Assembly: GCA_025934775.1 (NCBI GenBank)
Contig: JAICWO010000001.1
Coordinates: 62,001 to 126,000 of the forward strand
DNA from: Gemmatimonadaceae bacterium
GTDB lineage: Bacteria; Gemmatimonadota; Gemmatimonadetes; Gemmatimonadales; Gemmatimonadaceae
Reading direction: 5' to 3'
DNA length: 64,000 bases
Shown here: in pieces, positions 39,227-50,002 of the stretch
Position numbering within the stretch: the stretch's first letter is position 1
Layout: each line of letters begins with the position of its first letter
The notes under the pieces: generated by a model
What the model saw: only the letters and a program-made list of their open reading frames with translations
The model's database searches: none
Told to the model about the DNA's origin: nothing
Made by a program: the position numbers and the translations under genes

Positions 39227-39636
39227 CAGTGGGCGCCGCAGCCGAGCCGATACCGGTTGCGCGCGAACCATTTGTAGAAGCGATCGGCCAGCGTCCGCAT
39301 GAACGGGATCTTGAAGATCCATGAGACCAGCCGCCCCTTCGGCAGGATCTCCAGCAGCTGCTCGATCGCCGCGGCGCCCTGCCACGTGCGCCCGCCCGGC
39401 CCGATGAGCTGCAGCGCGTCCGCGTAGGCGCGCGCCGGAATCCACGGAAAGCGCGCCATCACGCCGGAGGCCTGCGACGGCACGATTTCAATTTGCTCAT
39501 CACGATCCCACGCGCGCAGCACGCGTGTGAGCCTCGTGCAGACGCGGCAGGTGCCGTCGTACACACACGTGTAAGGCCGGCCGAGTCCGCGGGTCGCGTC
39601 TTCACCCGCGACGGTGAATCGAACGACCTTGTACAC
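39187..39636 (-). CDS. DCC-family thiol-disulfide oxidoreductase (DUF393)
   Basis: A 149-residue protein with the DCC motif VYDGTCRVCTRLTRVLRAWD, where DGxCxxC is the redox pair. The segments IPARAYADALQLIGPGGRTWQGAAAI and YKWFARNRYRLGC are typical. It probably has a thioredoxin-like role. The gene lies 9 bp after the OsmC-like gene and is likely co-transcribed with it. Its 3' end overlaps the convergent SDR gene by 40 bp. Confidence 0.9.
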   Translation of the reverse strand: MYKVVRFTVAGEDATRGLGRPYTCVYDGTCRVCTRLTRVLRAWDRDEQIEIVPSQASGVMARFPWIPARAYADALQLIGPGGRTWQGAAAIEQLLEILPKGRLVSWIFKIPFMRTLADRFYKWFARNRYRLGCGAHCQSRPLDVDFRDN

Positions 39637-39645
39637 GCGGCCGGG

Positions 39646-40047
39646 TCAGGCCGTGCTCGCGGCGGCCTGCTCGCTCTCGTGCTTGGCGCGGATCTGGATC
39701 GCGGGCGGATGTTGGAGCGTCGCGTGCACGGTGCACATCTCGGCGACGCGCTTCGCCGCCTCGAGCCGGCGCTCGGGGAGCGACGGCCACTCGAACGTGA
39801 CGTCGTAGCGGGCGACGCGGTACGGTTCGTCGGCAAAGGTCCACGCGACCTCCAGCGCGAGATCGCTCGCATCGATCTTCGCGTTCTCGGCCCACGCGTA
39901 CATCACGGAAAACGTACAGTACGCCAGCCCGCTGGCCATCATATGGAAGGGCGAGTACGACTGCTCCGCCGTCGGCGCCTCGATCGTGAGCGGGCCGGGA
40001 GTGGGCTCGAGGCGGAGAGAGTCTTCGGAGAGGAGGATGATTTTCAC
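39646..40047 (-). CDS. OsmC/Ohr-family protein
   Basis: A 133-residue protein read from a GTG (VKIILLSEDSLRLEP). It has the OsmC fold with SPFHMMASGLAYCTFSVMYAWAENAKI carrying the conserved first Cys, and AEMCTVHATLQHPP carrying the second. Family members reduce organic hydroperoxides through these two cysteines. A longer start at ATG 40080 is possible (MRCALCTAPLL extension); neither start has a good ribosome site. It pairs with the DCC gene downstream, giving a small thiol-redox unit. Confidence 0.85.
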   Translation of the reverse strand: MKIILLSEDSLRLEPTPGPLTIEAPTAEQSYSPFHMMASGLAYCTFSVMYAWAENAKIDASDLALEVAWTFADEPYRVARYDVTFEWPSLPERRLEAAKRVAEMCTVHATLQHPPAIQIRAKHESEQAAASTA

Positions 40048-40105
40048 AAGGAGGGGAGCGGTGCAAAGAGCGCACCTCATGTGAAACGGCGGGGCGTCAG
40101 TCGTT

Positions 40106-40219
40106 GGTCGCTTTTGTTACGGGTCGTGGGTCACGGGTGAAGGGTTTCGAGTCTGAGTGATCTGCCGAGCTAACCCGTCACCCGAAACTCGCGACTCAGT
40201 ACTCGCAACAAAAGCGACC
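40106..40219. repeat. GGTCGCT-bounded 7-bp inverted repeat element, copy A
   Basis: The ends are ggtcgcttttgtt and aacaaaagcgacc, a perfect 13-bp inverted pair. Inside, left units gttacgg, gtcgtgg, gtcacgg, gtgaagg, gtttcga, gtctgag (40116-40157). On the minus strand the right arm reads gttgcga, gtactga, gtcgcga, gtttcgg, gtgacgg. It lies between the ADOP gene end and the OsmC gene start. Confidence 0.92.
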
Positions 40220-40244
40220 GGCGCCCCGAGACTCCGCGCCTGTA

Positions 40245-42683
40245 CTACTCCGCTCTCATTACCCTCGCCGGATCCGTCCTCCCCGCCTTCCTCGCCGGGA
40301 CCCATGTCGCTCCGAGCGCCACGGCCGCGAGCACGAGCGGTACGAGCGTGAACGTGCCGGGGTCCGTGGGCGCGGTCTCGAAGAGCAGCGCGCGCAGCAC
40401 GCGCGTGGCGGCGTACGCGCCGACGCCGCCGATCGCGATCCCCGCGACCACGTACACCGCGGATTGGCGCACCAGCAGGCGCGCGATGTGTCGCGGCGTG
40501 GCGCCGATCGCGATGCGAATGCCGATCTCGCGCGTGCGCTGCGCGACGGCGTACGTGACGACGCCGTACAAACCGACCGCGGCGAGGAGCAGCGCCGTCG
40601 CCGCGAATGCCGACAGCAATCCGGTGACGAACATCCGCGGATCGGTGAACGATGGTGTTCGTCCGGATGCATCGAAGCTCGGCTCACCGAAATACGTCAC
40701 TGCCGGCTCCACGCTGGCGATCGCGCGCTTGATCGACGCGAGCACCGCGGGGGACGTGCCTGCACGCGCATCGAACGTCATCCACGGCCACACCTCGAGC
40801 GTGTACGGGAGAAACACCTCGGGCTGCGCCGGCGTTTCCGGGCCGAACTCGTGGTAGTCCGACACGACGCCGACGATCGGAAGCGTGATCGGTTGGCCGA
40901 AGTCGGCGCGTGCCTGCGATTGCCGGTAGATTGTGATGCGCTGGCCAACCGCGCTCCCGCCCGGCCAGAGCTGCTTCGCGAGCGTGTCGGTCACGAGCAA
41001 TCCGTTCGGCGCGCGCATGTCGTCGTCGGTGAAGCCGCGTCCCGCGATCACGCGCACGCCCATCGTGTGGAGGTACTCCGCCGAGATCGGGTGGTATGCC
41101 GCAACCGGCGGCGCCGACGATTCGGCGCGGCCCTCGGTTTCCACTTTCGTGGGAATCAGGGCGCCGCCTGCCGCGGCGACGCTCCGCACCGACGGTACCG
41201 CGCGCACCGCGTCGATGATGCGAGCGTAGAGCGCGGCGGCTTGCGCCGGCGTGTCGTAGCGATGCGCGGGCGGCGAGATGGCGAAGCTCACGAGCCCGGT
41301 TGGATCGTAGCCGAGCGGCACTTCCGACACCCGGCGAACGCTGCGCACGAGCAGGCCGGCGCCGACGAGGAGCGTCATCGCGAGCGCGAACTGCATCGAC
41401 ACGAGCGCGTTGCGCACGCGCACCTCGGCGGTGCGTCCGGTGGGCATCGCACCTGCGCGCAGGCGGTCGACCAGACTCGCACGGCTCGCCTGCACGGCGG
41501 CGAGGCCGCCGATGAGCACTGCGGTAATGACAGTGACCGCCGTCGTGAAGAACAGCGCGCGCGGATCGATCACGATGTGTGTCGCGAACGGCAGCCGTTC
41601 GTTCGCGAACGGCCGCGCGATGCGTACGAGGAGCGCCGCGAGCGCGAGGCCGGCCGCGCCGCCGCCGAGCGCGATGAGCGCCGCCTCGATCAGCGGCTGC
41701 TTCGCGATCCGCCACCGGTTTGCGCCGAGCGCGGCGCGGAGCGCGTACTCCTGCGATCGCACGCTCGCGCGAATGAGCAGCAGATTCGCGACGCTCGCGC
41801 AGGCGAGCAGCAGCACGAGGGCGATCGCGCCGGAGATCAAGGCGAGCGTCGACCAGAGTTGGCCGAACAGCTCACTGGGCAGGCTGGAGACCGACACCGA
41901 CGTCCAGTGCGCCTGTTCCTTGGGGTACTCCGCGGCGAGTCGCTGCGCGATCGTGTGCATCGCGCCCGCCACGCGCGCCGAGTCGGCCCCCGGGTGTACG
42001 CGGAGAATCGCGCGGCTGTCGACGTGCAACCCGCGGAGCGTGAGCGCATTGTTCGCTGATTTGAAATCGTTAATGGGCTGCCAGATCGCCGGCGGAAGCC
42101 ATCCACCGCTGCCGAAGTTGGGGTAGGCGAATCCCGCCGGCATCACGCCGACGATCGTGATGGGCACGCTGTCCACGTCGACCGTGCGCCCGACGATCGT
42201 CCGGTCGCCGCCGAACTGCTTCATGAATTCATCATATGAAAGCACGCCGACCCGCGCGCCGCTCGGCGACTCCTCGTCGGAATTGAAGGTCCGGCCGAGC
42301 AAGGGCGACGTGCCCATCAGCGGGAAGAAGCCGGGCGACACGTAGGCGATGATCTGCCGTGTGGGGCTGGCGCCGACCGTCGCGCCGTTGCCGCGGACGA
42401 ACGCGAGGCCGTCGACCGCGCCGCGCAGCTCGGCGGCCGCGGACTGCCAGTCGCGGAAGGTGGGATAGGACGGGACGCGGAGCTTGCCGTCGTCGCTGCG
42501 CTCGTACACGGCGCGAAGCTGGCCGGCGTCGCGGTAGGGAAGTCCGCGCAGCACGACGGCGTCGACGACGCTGAACACCGCGGTCGCGCTCCCGATGGCG
42601 AGCATCAGGGTGAGGACGCCCACCGCGGCGAGTACGGGGGCGCGGCGCAGGGCGCGGAGGGCGTATCGGAGGTCGCTCGTCAT
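40245..42683 (-). CDS. ADOP/MacB-like ABC transporter permease
   Basis: An 812-residue second ADOP permease. From MTSDLRYALRALRRAPVLAAVGVLTL, it has a periplasmic MacB_PCD domain (VYERSDDGKLRVPSYPTFRDW ... ), a helix block near 270-400 (VRSQEYALRAALGANRWRIAKQ), a second periplasmic domain and a C-terminal FtsX block (QRTREIGIRIAIGATPRHIARLLV). The plan matches the one at 1053-3527. No ATPase adjoins. A palindrome at 42707-42724 and a third half-site at 42686 lie just upstream, the expected place for a PadR-type repressor. Confidence 0.94.
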   Translation of the reverse strand: MTSDLRYALRALRRAPVLAAVGVLTLMLAIGSATAVFSVVDAVVLRGLPYRDAGQLRAVYERSDDGKLRVPSYPTFRDWQSAAAELRGAVDGLAFVRGNGATVGASPTRQIIAYVSPGFFPLMGTSPLLGRTFNSDEESPSGARVGVLSYDEFMKQFGGDRTIVGRTVDVDSVPITIVGVMPAGFAYPNFGSGGWLPPAIWQPINDFKSANNALTLRGLHVDSRAILRVHPGADSARVAGAMHTIAQRLAAEYPKEQAHWTSVSVSSLPSELFGQLWSTLALISGAIALVLLLACASVANLLLIRASVRSQEYALRAALGANRWRIAKQPLIEAALIALGGGAAGLALAALLVRIARPFANERLPFATHIVIDPRALFFTTAVTVITAVLIGGLAAVQASRASLVDRLRAGAMPTGRTAEVRVRNALVSMQFALAMTLLVGAGLLVRSVRRVSEVPLGYDPTGLVSFAISPPAHRYDTPAQAAALYARIIDAVRAVPSVRSVAAAGGALIPTKVETEGRAESSAPPVAAYHPISAEYLHTMGVRVIAGRGFTDDDMRAPNGLLVTDTLAKQLWPGGSAVGQRITIYRQSQARADFGQPITLPIVGVVSDYHEFGPETPAQPEVFLPYTLEVWPWMTFDARAGTSPAVLASIKRAIASVEPAVTYFGEPSFDASGRTPSFTDPRMFVTGLLSAFAATALLLAAVGLYGVVTYAVAQRTREIGIRIAIGATPRHIARLLVRQSAVYVVAGIAIGGVGAYAATRVLRALLFETAPTDPGTFTLVPLVLAAVALGATWVPARKAGRTDPARVMRAE

Positions 42684-42685
42684 AG

Positions 42686-42724
42686 GTGACAATTTTTTAT
42701 CTCCACGAGACAATATTTTGTCTC
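42686..42724 (-). promoter_or_regulatory. operator-like palindrome upstream of the ADOP gene
   Basis: gagacaa / ttgtctc with a 4-nt centre (tatt) at 42707-42724, plus a direct half-site gtgacaa at 42686-42692. The stretch is AT-rich in a GC-rich region. Repressor binding is an inference; ADOP genes elsewhere often sit beside PadR regulators, but none is in this window. Confidence 0.5.
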
Positions 42725-42919
42725 CGCCCCGAAAAGTCAACCGTGCGCTGTCATACGGGTGATTCAGTTCGTTCCATGCTGTAACATCATGTGCCAGCGG
42801 CGCGTGAAAAGTTCATCCCCACCATCGCCGGCCGATAATCCGAGGCGCAGAGTCTACCCACCGCCCAACTGCGGTGGGCAGGTGTTGCGCCACGTCAAAG
42901 GCCGATGGAGGCTATGATG

Positions 42920-44050
42920 ATGAAGGCATGCAAGGCCGCACTCCTTGCGCTCGCCGCCGTGCTCGCGGCGTGCAGTGAAGGAAGCGTCGCACCAACCGCG
43001 CAGCAGGCGCCGAACGGGCCGGCGGCGGTGGGCGGCGGATCGACGCAGTCGCTGACGAGCAGCGACACGCTGCGATTCAGCTTCGTGATCGATCCCTCGC
43101 AGAACATGTGGTACTACCTTGGCGCGGGGAACAGCATCTCGTTCCCGGCGCACTCGTTGTGCAACCCCGCGAGCTCGACGTACGGTCCGGGACAATGGGA
43201 CGCGCCGTGCTCACCCGCGACGGCGCCCGTGACGATCAGCGCCGCGGCGTGGATCGACAAGACCGGACACCCGCGGGTCGACTTCAGCCCGCACATACGG
43301 TTCGTGCCGACGTCCAACCCGGCGGGCTGGGTGAACCTCACCTTCACCGACTATGCCGCGGCCCAGGGCTGGTTGAGCATTCTCTATTGTCCGGATGCTC
43401 ATTCCACCACGTGTTTCGACGAGGCGCTGAGCGATCCGACGCTGGCGACCTTCCGCGATCCGACGACCGGCCACCTGACGCGTCGCATCAAGCACTTCAG
43501 CGGCTACAACGTGGGCGCGGGCGGCGACTCGACGAGCGATGGCGGCGGAAGCCTGGGCGGCATGGATCGCATGCCGGCGCGCGGCGCCGCGCTCAGCGGT
43601 GTTGCCGCGAGGACGCAAACAGCCGGTCTGCTGCGTCAGTCACCGGTCGCCGCGGGCCAGAGCGTCTCCGCGGTCATCGGTCCGTGGGGGGGCGTGCTCA
43701 ATCTGAACTCGGCTGGCTTCAGTCTGATCGTGCCGCCGGGTGCCGTGGCCGCGAGCACAAGGATCACGGTGACGGCGGTTGCCGGCAGGCTCGTCGCGTA
43801 CGACTTCGAGCCGCACGGGACGCGATTCAATCTCCCGCTGCTGTTCGTGCAGGATCTGCGCGGAACGCAAGCGCCCGCGTTCTTCAGCGGGTCCATCTAC
43901 GGCGCGTACTTCGCCGACGATTCGCAGCTCGACGAAGGCGCCGGCGTCGCGGTGGTGGACGAGCTGCTCAACGCGGCGGTGAATCCATTCACTCGCTACG
44001 CGATGTTCCCGATCTGGCACTTCTCCGGCTACATGCTCGCATTGGGCTGA
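42920..44050 (+). CDS. lipoprotein with ZU5-like C-terminal domain
   Basis: A 376-residue lipoprotein (MKACKAALLALAAVLAACS, Cys18). The N-terminal half has no match I know; residues 40-200 contain SFPAHSLCNPASSTYGPG and four cysteines. The C-terminal part begins AVIGPWGGVLNLNSAGFSLIVPPGAVAASTRITVTAV, a ZU5-like motif. GGAGG lies ahead of three in-frame ATGs (42914, 42917, 42920), and 42920 has the best spacing. Function unknown; envelope location. Confidence 0.82.
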   Translation: MKACKAALLALAAVLAACSEGSVAPTAQQAPNGPAAVGGGSTQSLTSSDTLRFSFVIDPSQNMWYYLGAGNSISFPAHSLCNPASSTYGPGQWDAPCSPATAPVTISAAAWIDKTGHPRVDFSPHIRFVPTSNPAGWVNLTFTDYAAAQGWLSILYCPDAHSTTCFDEALSDPTLATFRDPTTGHLTRRIKHFSGYNVGAGGDSTSDGGGSLGGMDRMPARGAALSGVAARTQTAGLLRQSPVAAGQSVSAVIGPWGGVLNLNSAGFSLIVPPGAVAASTRITVTAVAGRLVAYDFEPHGTRFNLPLLFVQDLRGTQAPAFFSGSIYGAYFADDSQLDEGAGVAVVDELLNAAVNPFTRYAMFPIWHFSGYMLALG

Positions 44051-44062
44051 CCTGCCGATACT

Positions 44063-44100
44063 GAAAGAGGGGGCGTGCATCCCTGCACGTCCCCTCTTTC
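44063..44100 (+). terminator. intrinsic terminator after the ZU5-like gene
   Basis: A 17-bp stem (gaaagagggggcgtgca / tgcacgtcccctctttc, one G-T) with a TCCC loop starts 12 bp after the stop. The next gene begins within 50 bp, so its promoter must overlap this region. Confidence 0.8.
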
Positions 44101-44145
44101 GGCATTGCGATGGAACGCTGTTCGAGCGGCTCGGGGCGAGCGACG

Positions 44146-47100
44146 ATGACCAACCCGTCAGTCGACATACTGATCCAGCAGGCGCAGCTCGCGGAGCGTG
44201 AGGGCCGGCGCGACGACGCGCGTGCGATGTACGAGCGCGCGCTGCACTCGCTCAAGCGCGCCGAGGACGCCAAGCTCGCGTCGACGCTGCTGCGATGGGT
44301 AGGCCGCGCGCATCATCTCGACGGCGACGAAGCCGCGGCGCTCGACTGTCTCGACGCCGCGCTCGCGGTGGCACAACTGGCCGGCGACGCCGGCGAGATC
44401 GGCCACGCGATCAACATCCAGGCGGCGGTGCACCAGCAGCTCGGCGATCTGGACCAAGCCGAAGCCCTGTATCTCGAGGCGCGGTCGCACGCGATCGACG
44501 CGAGCGAGACGCGGCTCACCGCGATGACGGCGCAGAACCTCGGCGTGATCTCCGCGGTGCGCGGCGATCTCGAGAAGACGCTTCGCTACTATCGCGCGAG
44601 CCTCGCCGAGTTCCGCACGCTCGGCGCGCCGCGGGAGGTGCTGCTCGCGCTCAACAACATGGCGATGCTGTGCACGGATCTCGAGCGGTGGGACGACGCC
44701 GGGCGCGCGTTCGAGGAGGCGGTGGGGATCGCCGAGGCGATCGGCGACGTGCCGGCGCGGATTCTCCTCGCGGTCAATCGCGCCGATCTGGAGATCGCGC
44801 GCGGCGAGTTCGTGGCGGCGCGCGCGTGCTGCGAGCTGGCGCAGCGCCTCTCCGCGCAGACGCAGGATGCCTCCGCGCTCGGCGAGGTCGAGAAGAATCT
44901 CGGGACCGTCGCGCGCGAGCTCGGCGAGATGGCCGAGGCGGAGGAACATCTCGAGCGCGCGCAGAAGATCGCAGTCGAGCGGCGCGACTTGCTGCTGTCC
45001 GCGGAGACGGCGCGCGAGCATGCGGAGCTGTGCCGCCGGCAGGGGCGCCACCGCGATGCGCTCATGCACTTGAATCGCGGCCACCGGCTGTTCACGCAGC
45101 TCCGCGCCAAGCGCGATCTCGCCGACATCGATCGCCGCAACGCGCGGCTCGAGAAGTATTTCCTCGACGCGGTGCGGCACTGGAGCGGCACGATCGAGGC
45201 GAAGGACCGGTACACGCAGGGCCATTGCGAGCGCGTCGCCGACCTCGCGTGCGCCATCGCGCTCCGGGCCGGCGTCGAGCCGCGCGAGCTGTTCTGGTTC
45301 CGCATCGGCGCGATCGTGCACGACGTGGGGAAGCTGATCATCCCATCAGAGATATTGAACAAGCCGGGCAAGCTGGCGCCGGACGAGTGGGAGCTGGTGA
45401 AGCGGCATCCGGTCGCGGGCGTCGAGATGCTGTCGGACATGGACTTCCCGGGCGACGTGATTCCGATGGTGCGCTCGCACCACGAGCGGTGGGACGGGCA
45501 GGGCTATCCCGACGCGCTGGCCGGCGAGGCGATCCCGGAGTGCGCGCGCATGCTGTGCGTCGCCGACGTGTACGACGCGCTCACGTCGAAGCGGAGCTAC
45601 AAGGGGTCGCTGTCGCACGACGCGGCGATGGACATCATGCGCGCCGACATCGGCAAGCAGTTCGATCCGCGGCTATTCGAGATCTTTGAAGAGCTGATGA
45701 AAGCGCGGACGCCGTCGATCCGGCAGCGCGCGATCGTCGAGGCCTCGCCGGCGCCGCGGGCGCCGGATCGCGACCTCAAGGTGACGGGCCCGTCCGACGA
45801 TCTCACCGGGCTGCTCACGCGCCGGCCCTTCGTCGACGCGGCGAACCGCATCCTCGCCGACCGCGGCCCGTTCGCGACGATGTCGCTCATCGTGATCGAC
45901 GTCGACCATTTCAAGCACGTCAACGACAGCCACGGCCATCTCCAGGGCGACGCCGTGCTGCGCGTCGTCGCCGGCACGCTCCGCGAAGTCGCCTCCGGCA
46001 TGGGCATCGTCGGGCGATACGCCGGCGACGAGTTCGTCGTGCTGCTTCCGCACACACCGATCGAGGAGGCGCGCGAGCTGGCGGAGCGGCTCCGCACGAC
46101 GATCGGCCGGACGGCGGTGCCGCTGCGCGAGCGGTCCGGATCGATCACCGTGGGCCTGTCGATCGGCGTCGCGGCCGCGCGTCCGGACACGAAAGACTTC
46201 GACTCGTTGTTCGGTCTCGCCGACCGCGCGCTGTACGAGGCGAAGCGGCGCGGCCGGAACAGCGTCGTGTCGGCGAGCGACGCCGACGAGGGCGCGACGG
46301 AGCCCGAGATCGATCTCAAGCAGTTCGTGGGACGGGAGGACGAGCTGCGGCGGCTCGCGCGGCTGCTCGAGTCGAGCATCGACGGCGGCTTGAACGTCGT
46401 GGCGGTCGAGGGGGAGCCCGGCGTCGGGAAATCGACCCTCGTGCGCCGCCTGACGGGCGAAGTGCGGCTTCGCGCCGGCGCGCTCGTGGTGGGCCGCTGC
46501 AGCGAGGCCGACGCCAAGGCGCCGTACGCGCCGTGGGCGGAAGCGATCGCGGCGATCGAGCAGCTCGGCATCATGCCGGCGCGCGAGTGGCGAGCGCTCT
46601 CGCATCTCGTTCCCGCGCTGCGCACCGGCGGCGTCGCGAGCGAACAGCCCGCGGACAAGTACGCGCTGTTCGACGAGATCGTGAGCTATCTCTCGGTCGC
46701 GACGTCGATCGCGCCGCTCGTGATCGTGATCGACGACATGCAGTGGGCGGACGGCATGACGTGGGACGTGCTCGAGCACGTGCTGCACCAGCTCACGCAC
46801 GAGCGCCTGCTCGTCTGCCTGACGATGCGGGCCGAAGACGTGCGGGGCGCGGTGCTCGAGCGGCGCAATCGGCTCGTCCGCGACGAGCGCTTTCACGAGA
46901 TCTGCGTGGGCCGGCTGAGCGCGGCCGAATTGCGACACTGGCTGCACGGCGCGCTCGGCGGCGAGGCGGCGCCGGAGCTGACCGAATATCTCCAGCGCTA
47001 TTCGGAGGGCAATCCGCTGCTCGCGACGCAGCTCGTGCGCACGCTCGTGGACGACGGCGCGGTGCGCTACGACGGCGGCCGGTGGGGTCTGCGCGCCGAC

Positions 47101-48864
47101 TCGGGGCGCGACACGCCGCCCGCCGTCGCCGGCCTCTTCGAACGCCGGCTCGATCGGCTCTCGCCGGATTCGCGGCGCGTGCTCAACACCGCGGCGGTGA
47201 TCGGCCGCGAGTTCGACATCGATCTGGCGATCGCCGCCGGCGCCGGCACCGAAGAGGAGATCCTCGACGTGCTCGACGAGGCGATGGCCGAGGCGGTGCT
47301 CGAGCCGGTCGCGGCGACGCCGTGCAACTCGCGCTTCACCTTCACGCACTCGCTGCTCGTCGACGCGATCCGGCGGGAGATCAACCCGCGCCGCATGGCG
47401 CGCATCCACGAGCGCGTCGCGGCGGCGATGGAGGAATTCGACTTCTCGAATGCCGCCGAGATCGCGATCCACTACGACCGCGCGGGGAATGCCGCCAAGG
47501 CGTTCGTCCACGCGATGGCGGCCGGGCGGGCGTCGCTCGCCGTGTACGCGCACGCCGAAGCGCGGCAGTTCTTCGAGATCGCCGAACGCACGGCGCGCGA
47601 TCCGGCGCAGCGCGCGGACGCGCTGCACCATCTCGCCGAAGTCGCCGAGACCGAAGGACGCTACGCGCTCACCGAGGAGCTGTGCGACCGCGCGCTGTCC
47701 GAGCTTTCGGGCAGCAGCGACGGCCACTCGGTGCTCGGCATCAAGCGCATGCGGCAGCGCGTCCGTGCGCTGCAGGGTCAGCCGGCCATGGCGACGATCG
47801 CGGCCTGCCGCGAGCTCCTCGAGATCGCGCGCGGGCTGAGCGACGACATGGAGGAGGCGGCGCTGCTCGTGATGCTCTCGCTGTACTCCGGGCGGCTCGG
47901 CGAGTGGCGCGATGCCGAGAACATGGCGCGCGAGGCCGTCGAGGCGGCGGAGCGCGCGGGCGACGGGCGGCTCCTCGCCGAAGCGCTGACGCGCCTTGGC
48001 ATGTCGATGATGGATCGCCGGTCGAGCGAGTCGGCGGATTTCTACCATCGCGCGCTGTCGCTCTTTCGCGGCGTAGGCGACCGCTGCGGCGAAGCGCGCT
48101 GTTATATCAATATTGGTATTATCCACCAGCGCGCCGGTGAGACGGCCGCCTCCGAAGCGGCGTACGATCGCGGGCTCGAGGCGGCGAAGAGCGCGCACGC
48201 GAGCGATCTCGCGGGGCTCGCCTCCCTCAACCTGGGCGTGTTGTACCTGCGCCGGGGGCAGCGCGATCTCGCGGGCGAGCGATTCGAGGAAGCGCTCGAC
48301 GCGTTCACGTCGTCGGCGAACGAGGGGCATCGCCTGGGGACGCTCTACAACATGGCGCACCTGGCGCGCGAGAGCGAAGACTGGGCGACGGCGTCGCTGC
48401 TGTACGAGCAGGTGATCGCGATCGCCGGCCGCATCGGGCAGCCGGACGTCGAGCTCGGAGCGCGCGCCGGCCAGGCGCTCGCGGCGCTCGCCGTCGGCGC
48501 CCGCTCGCTTGCCGACGACGCGATGCGATGGATTCGCGCGAACGTCGAGCCGCGCCCCGATTGGTGGTTCCAGGGGCGAGACATGGTGGACGCACTCCGC
48601 ATTCGGCTCGCCGCCGAGCGCGGCGACGACTCGCACGCGCTCCGGCTGCTGCACGAAGCGGTCGACATCGCCGCGCAGCACGACCCGTACGTCGCGGCGT
48701 ATCTCGTCGCGGAGTGCGCGCCGTCGCTCATGCGCTGCGCCGATGGCGTGCTCGCGCTGCTCGACGTGGTGCAGCCGGAGGTGGAGGCGCTCGGCTTCGT
48801 CGGTATCACGGAACGCATCGCCACGCTGCGCACGGCGCTCGCCGGCGCGAGCCAGGCCGCGTGA
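44146..48864 (+). CDS. TPR / HD-GYP / GGDEF / STAND-like ATPase / TPR signalling protein
   Basis: A 1572-residue soluble protein. Residues about 10-340 hold TPR units. HD-GYP is at about 345-525, with HD in IVHDVGKLI (H392) and HHERWDGQGYP (GYP at 453-455), and would hydrolyse cyclic di-GMP. GGDEF is at about 550-710, with AGDEF at 626-630 as its active-site motif. A P-loop ATPase follows (GEPGVGKST 756-764, Walker B VIVIDDMQW 860-868) of the MalT/adenylate-cyclase-associated type. TPRs run to the end. There is no membrane helix or DNA-binding domain. The ATG at 44146 was chosen; 44110 is possible. Confidence 0.9.
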   Translation: MTNPSVDILIQQAQLAEREGRRDDARAMYERALHSLKRAEDAKLASTLLRWVGRAHHLDGDEAAALDCLDAALAVAQLAGDAGEIGHAINIQAAVHQQLGDLDQAEALYLEARSHAIDASETRLTAMTAQNLGVISAVRGDLEKTLRYYRASLAEFRTLGAPREVLLALNNMAMLCTDLERWDDAGRAFEEAVGIAEAIGDVPARILLAVNRADLEIARGEFVAARACCELAQRLSAQTQDASALGEVEKNLGTVARELGEMAEAEEHLERAQKIAVERRDLLLSAETAREHAELCRRQGRHRDALMHLNRGHRLFTQLRAKRDLADIDRRNARLEKYFLDAVRHWSGTIEAKDRYTQGHCERVADLACAIALRAGVEPRELFWFRIGAIVHDVGKLIIPSEILNKPGKLAPDEWELVKRHPVAGVEMLSDMDFPGDVIPMVRSHHERWDGQGYPDALAGEAIPECARMLCVADVYDALTSKRSYKGSLSHDAAMDIMRADIGKQFDPRLFEIFEELMKARTPSIRQRAIVEASPAPRAPDRDLKVTGPSDDLTGLLTRRPFVDAANRILADRGPFATMSLIVIDVDHFKHVNDSHGHLQGDAVLRVVAGTLREVASGMGIVGRYAGDEFVVLLPHTPIEEARELAERLRTTIGRTAVPLRERSGSITVGLSIGVAAARPDTKDFDSLFGLADRALYEAKRRGRNSVVSASDADEGATEPEIDLKQFVGREDELRRLARLLESSIDGGLNVVAVEGEPGVGKSTLVRRLTGEVRLRAGALVVGRCSEADAKAPYAPWAEAIAAIEQLGIMPAREWRALSHLVPALRTGGVASEQPADKYALFDEIVSYLSVATSIAPLVIVIDDMQWADGMTWDVLEHVLHQLTHERLLVCLTMRAEDVRGAVLERRNRLVRDERFHEICVGRLSAAELRHWLHGALGGEAAPELTEYLQRYSEGNPLLATQLVRTLVDDGAVRYDGGRWGLRADSGRDTPPAVAGLFERRLDRLSPDSRRVLNTAAVIGREFDIDLAIAAGAGTEEEILDVLDEAMAEAVLEPVAATPCNSRFTFTHSLLVDAIRREINPRRMARIHERVAAAMEEFDFSNAAEIAIHYDRAGNAAKAFVHAMAAGRASLAVYAHAEARQFFEIAERTARDPAQRADALHHLAEVAETEGRYALTEELCDRALSELSGSSDGHSVLGIKRMRQRVRALQGQPAMATIAACRELLEIARGLSDDMEEAALLVMLSLYSGRLGEWRDAENMAREAVEAAERAGDGRLLAEALTRLGMSMMDRRSSESADFYHRALSLFRGVGDRCGEARCYINIGIIHQRAGETAASEAAYDRGLEAAKSAHASDLAGLASLNLGVLYLRRGQRDLAGERFEEALDAFTSSANEGHRLGTLYNMAHLARESEDWATASLLYEQVIAIAGRIGQPDVELGARAGQALAALAVGARSLADDAMRWIRANVEPRPDWWFQGRDMVDALRIRLAAERGDDSHALRLLHEAVDIAAQHDPYVAAYLVAECAPSLMRCADGVLALLDVVQPEVEALGFVGITERIATLRTALAGASQAA

Positions 48865-48973
48865 CCTTCGGTTATCGCGATGCCGTGCCGATACTCCACA
48901 CGGGACAAATTTTCGTTAATGAGGATTTACTCGTGACGCGCCGCCGCCGCACCGCTCCCGCCGGAGCCAAGCC

Positions 48974-49993
<1,020 letters not shown>

Positions 49994-50002
49994 CGCGTCG
50001 GA

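Noticed and set aside
45673-48681. A 1002-residue minus-strand frame
   Set aside because: Antisense to the TPR/HD-GYP/GGDEF protein whose motifs are all present on the plus strand.
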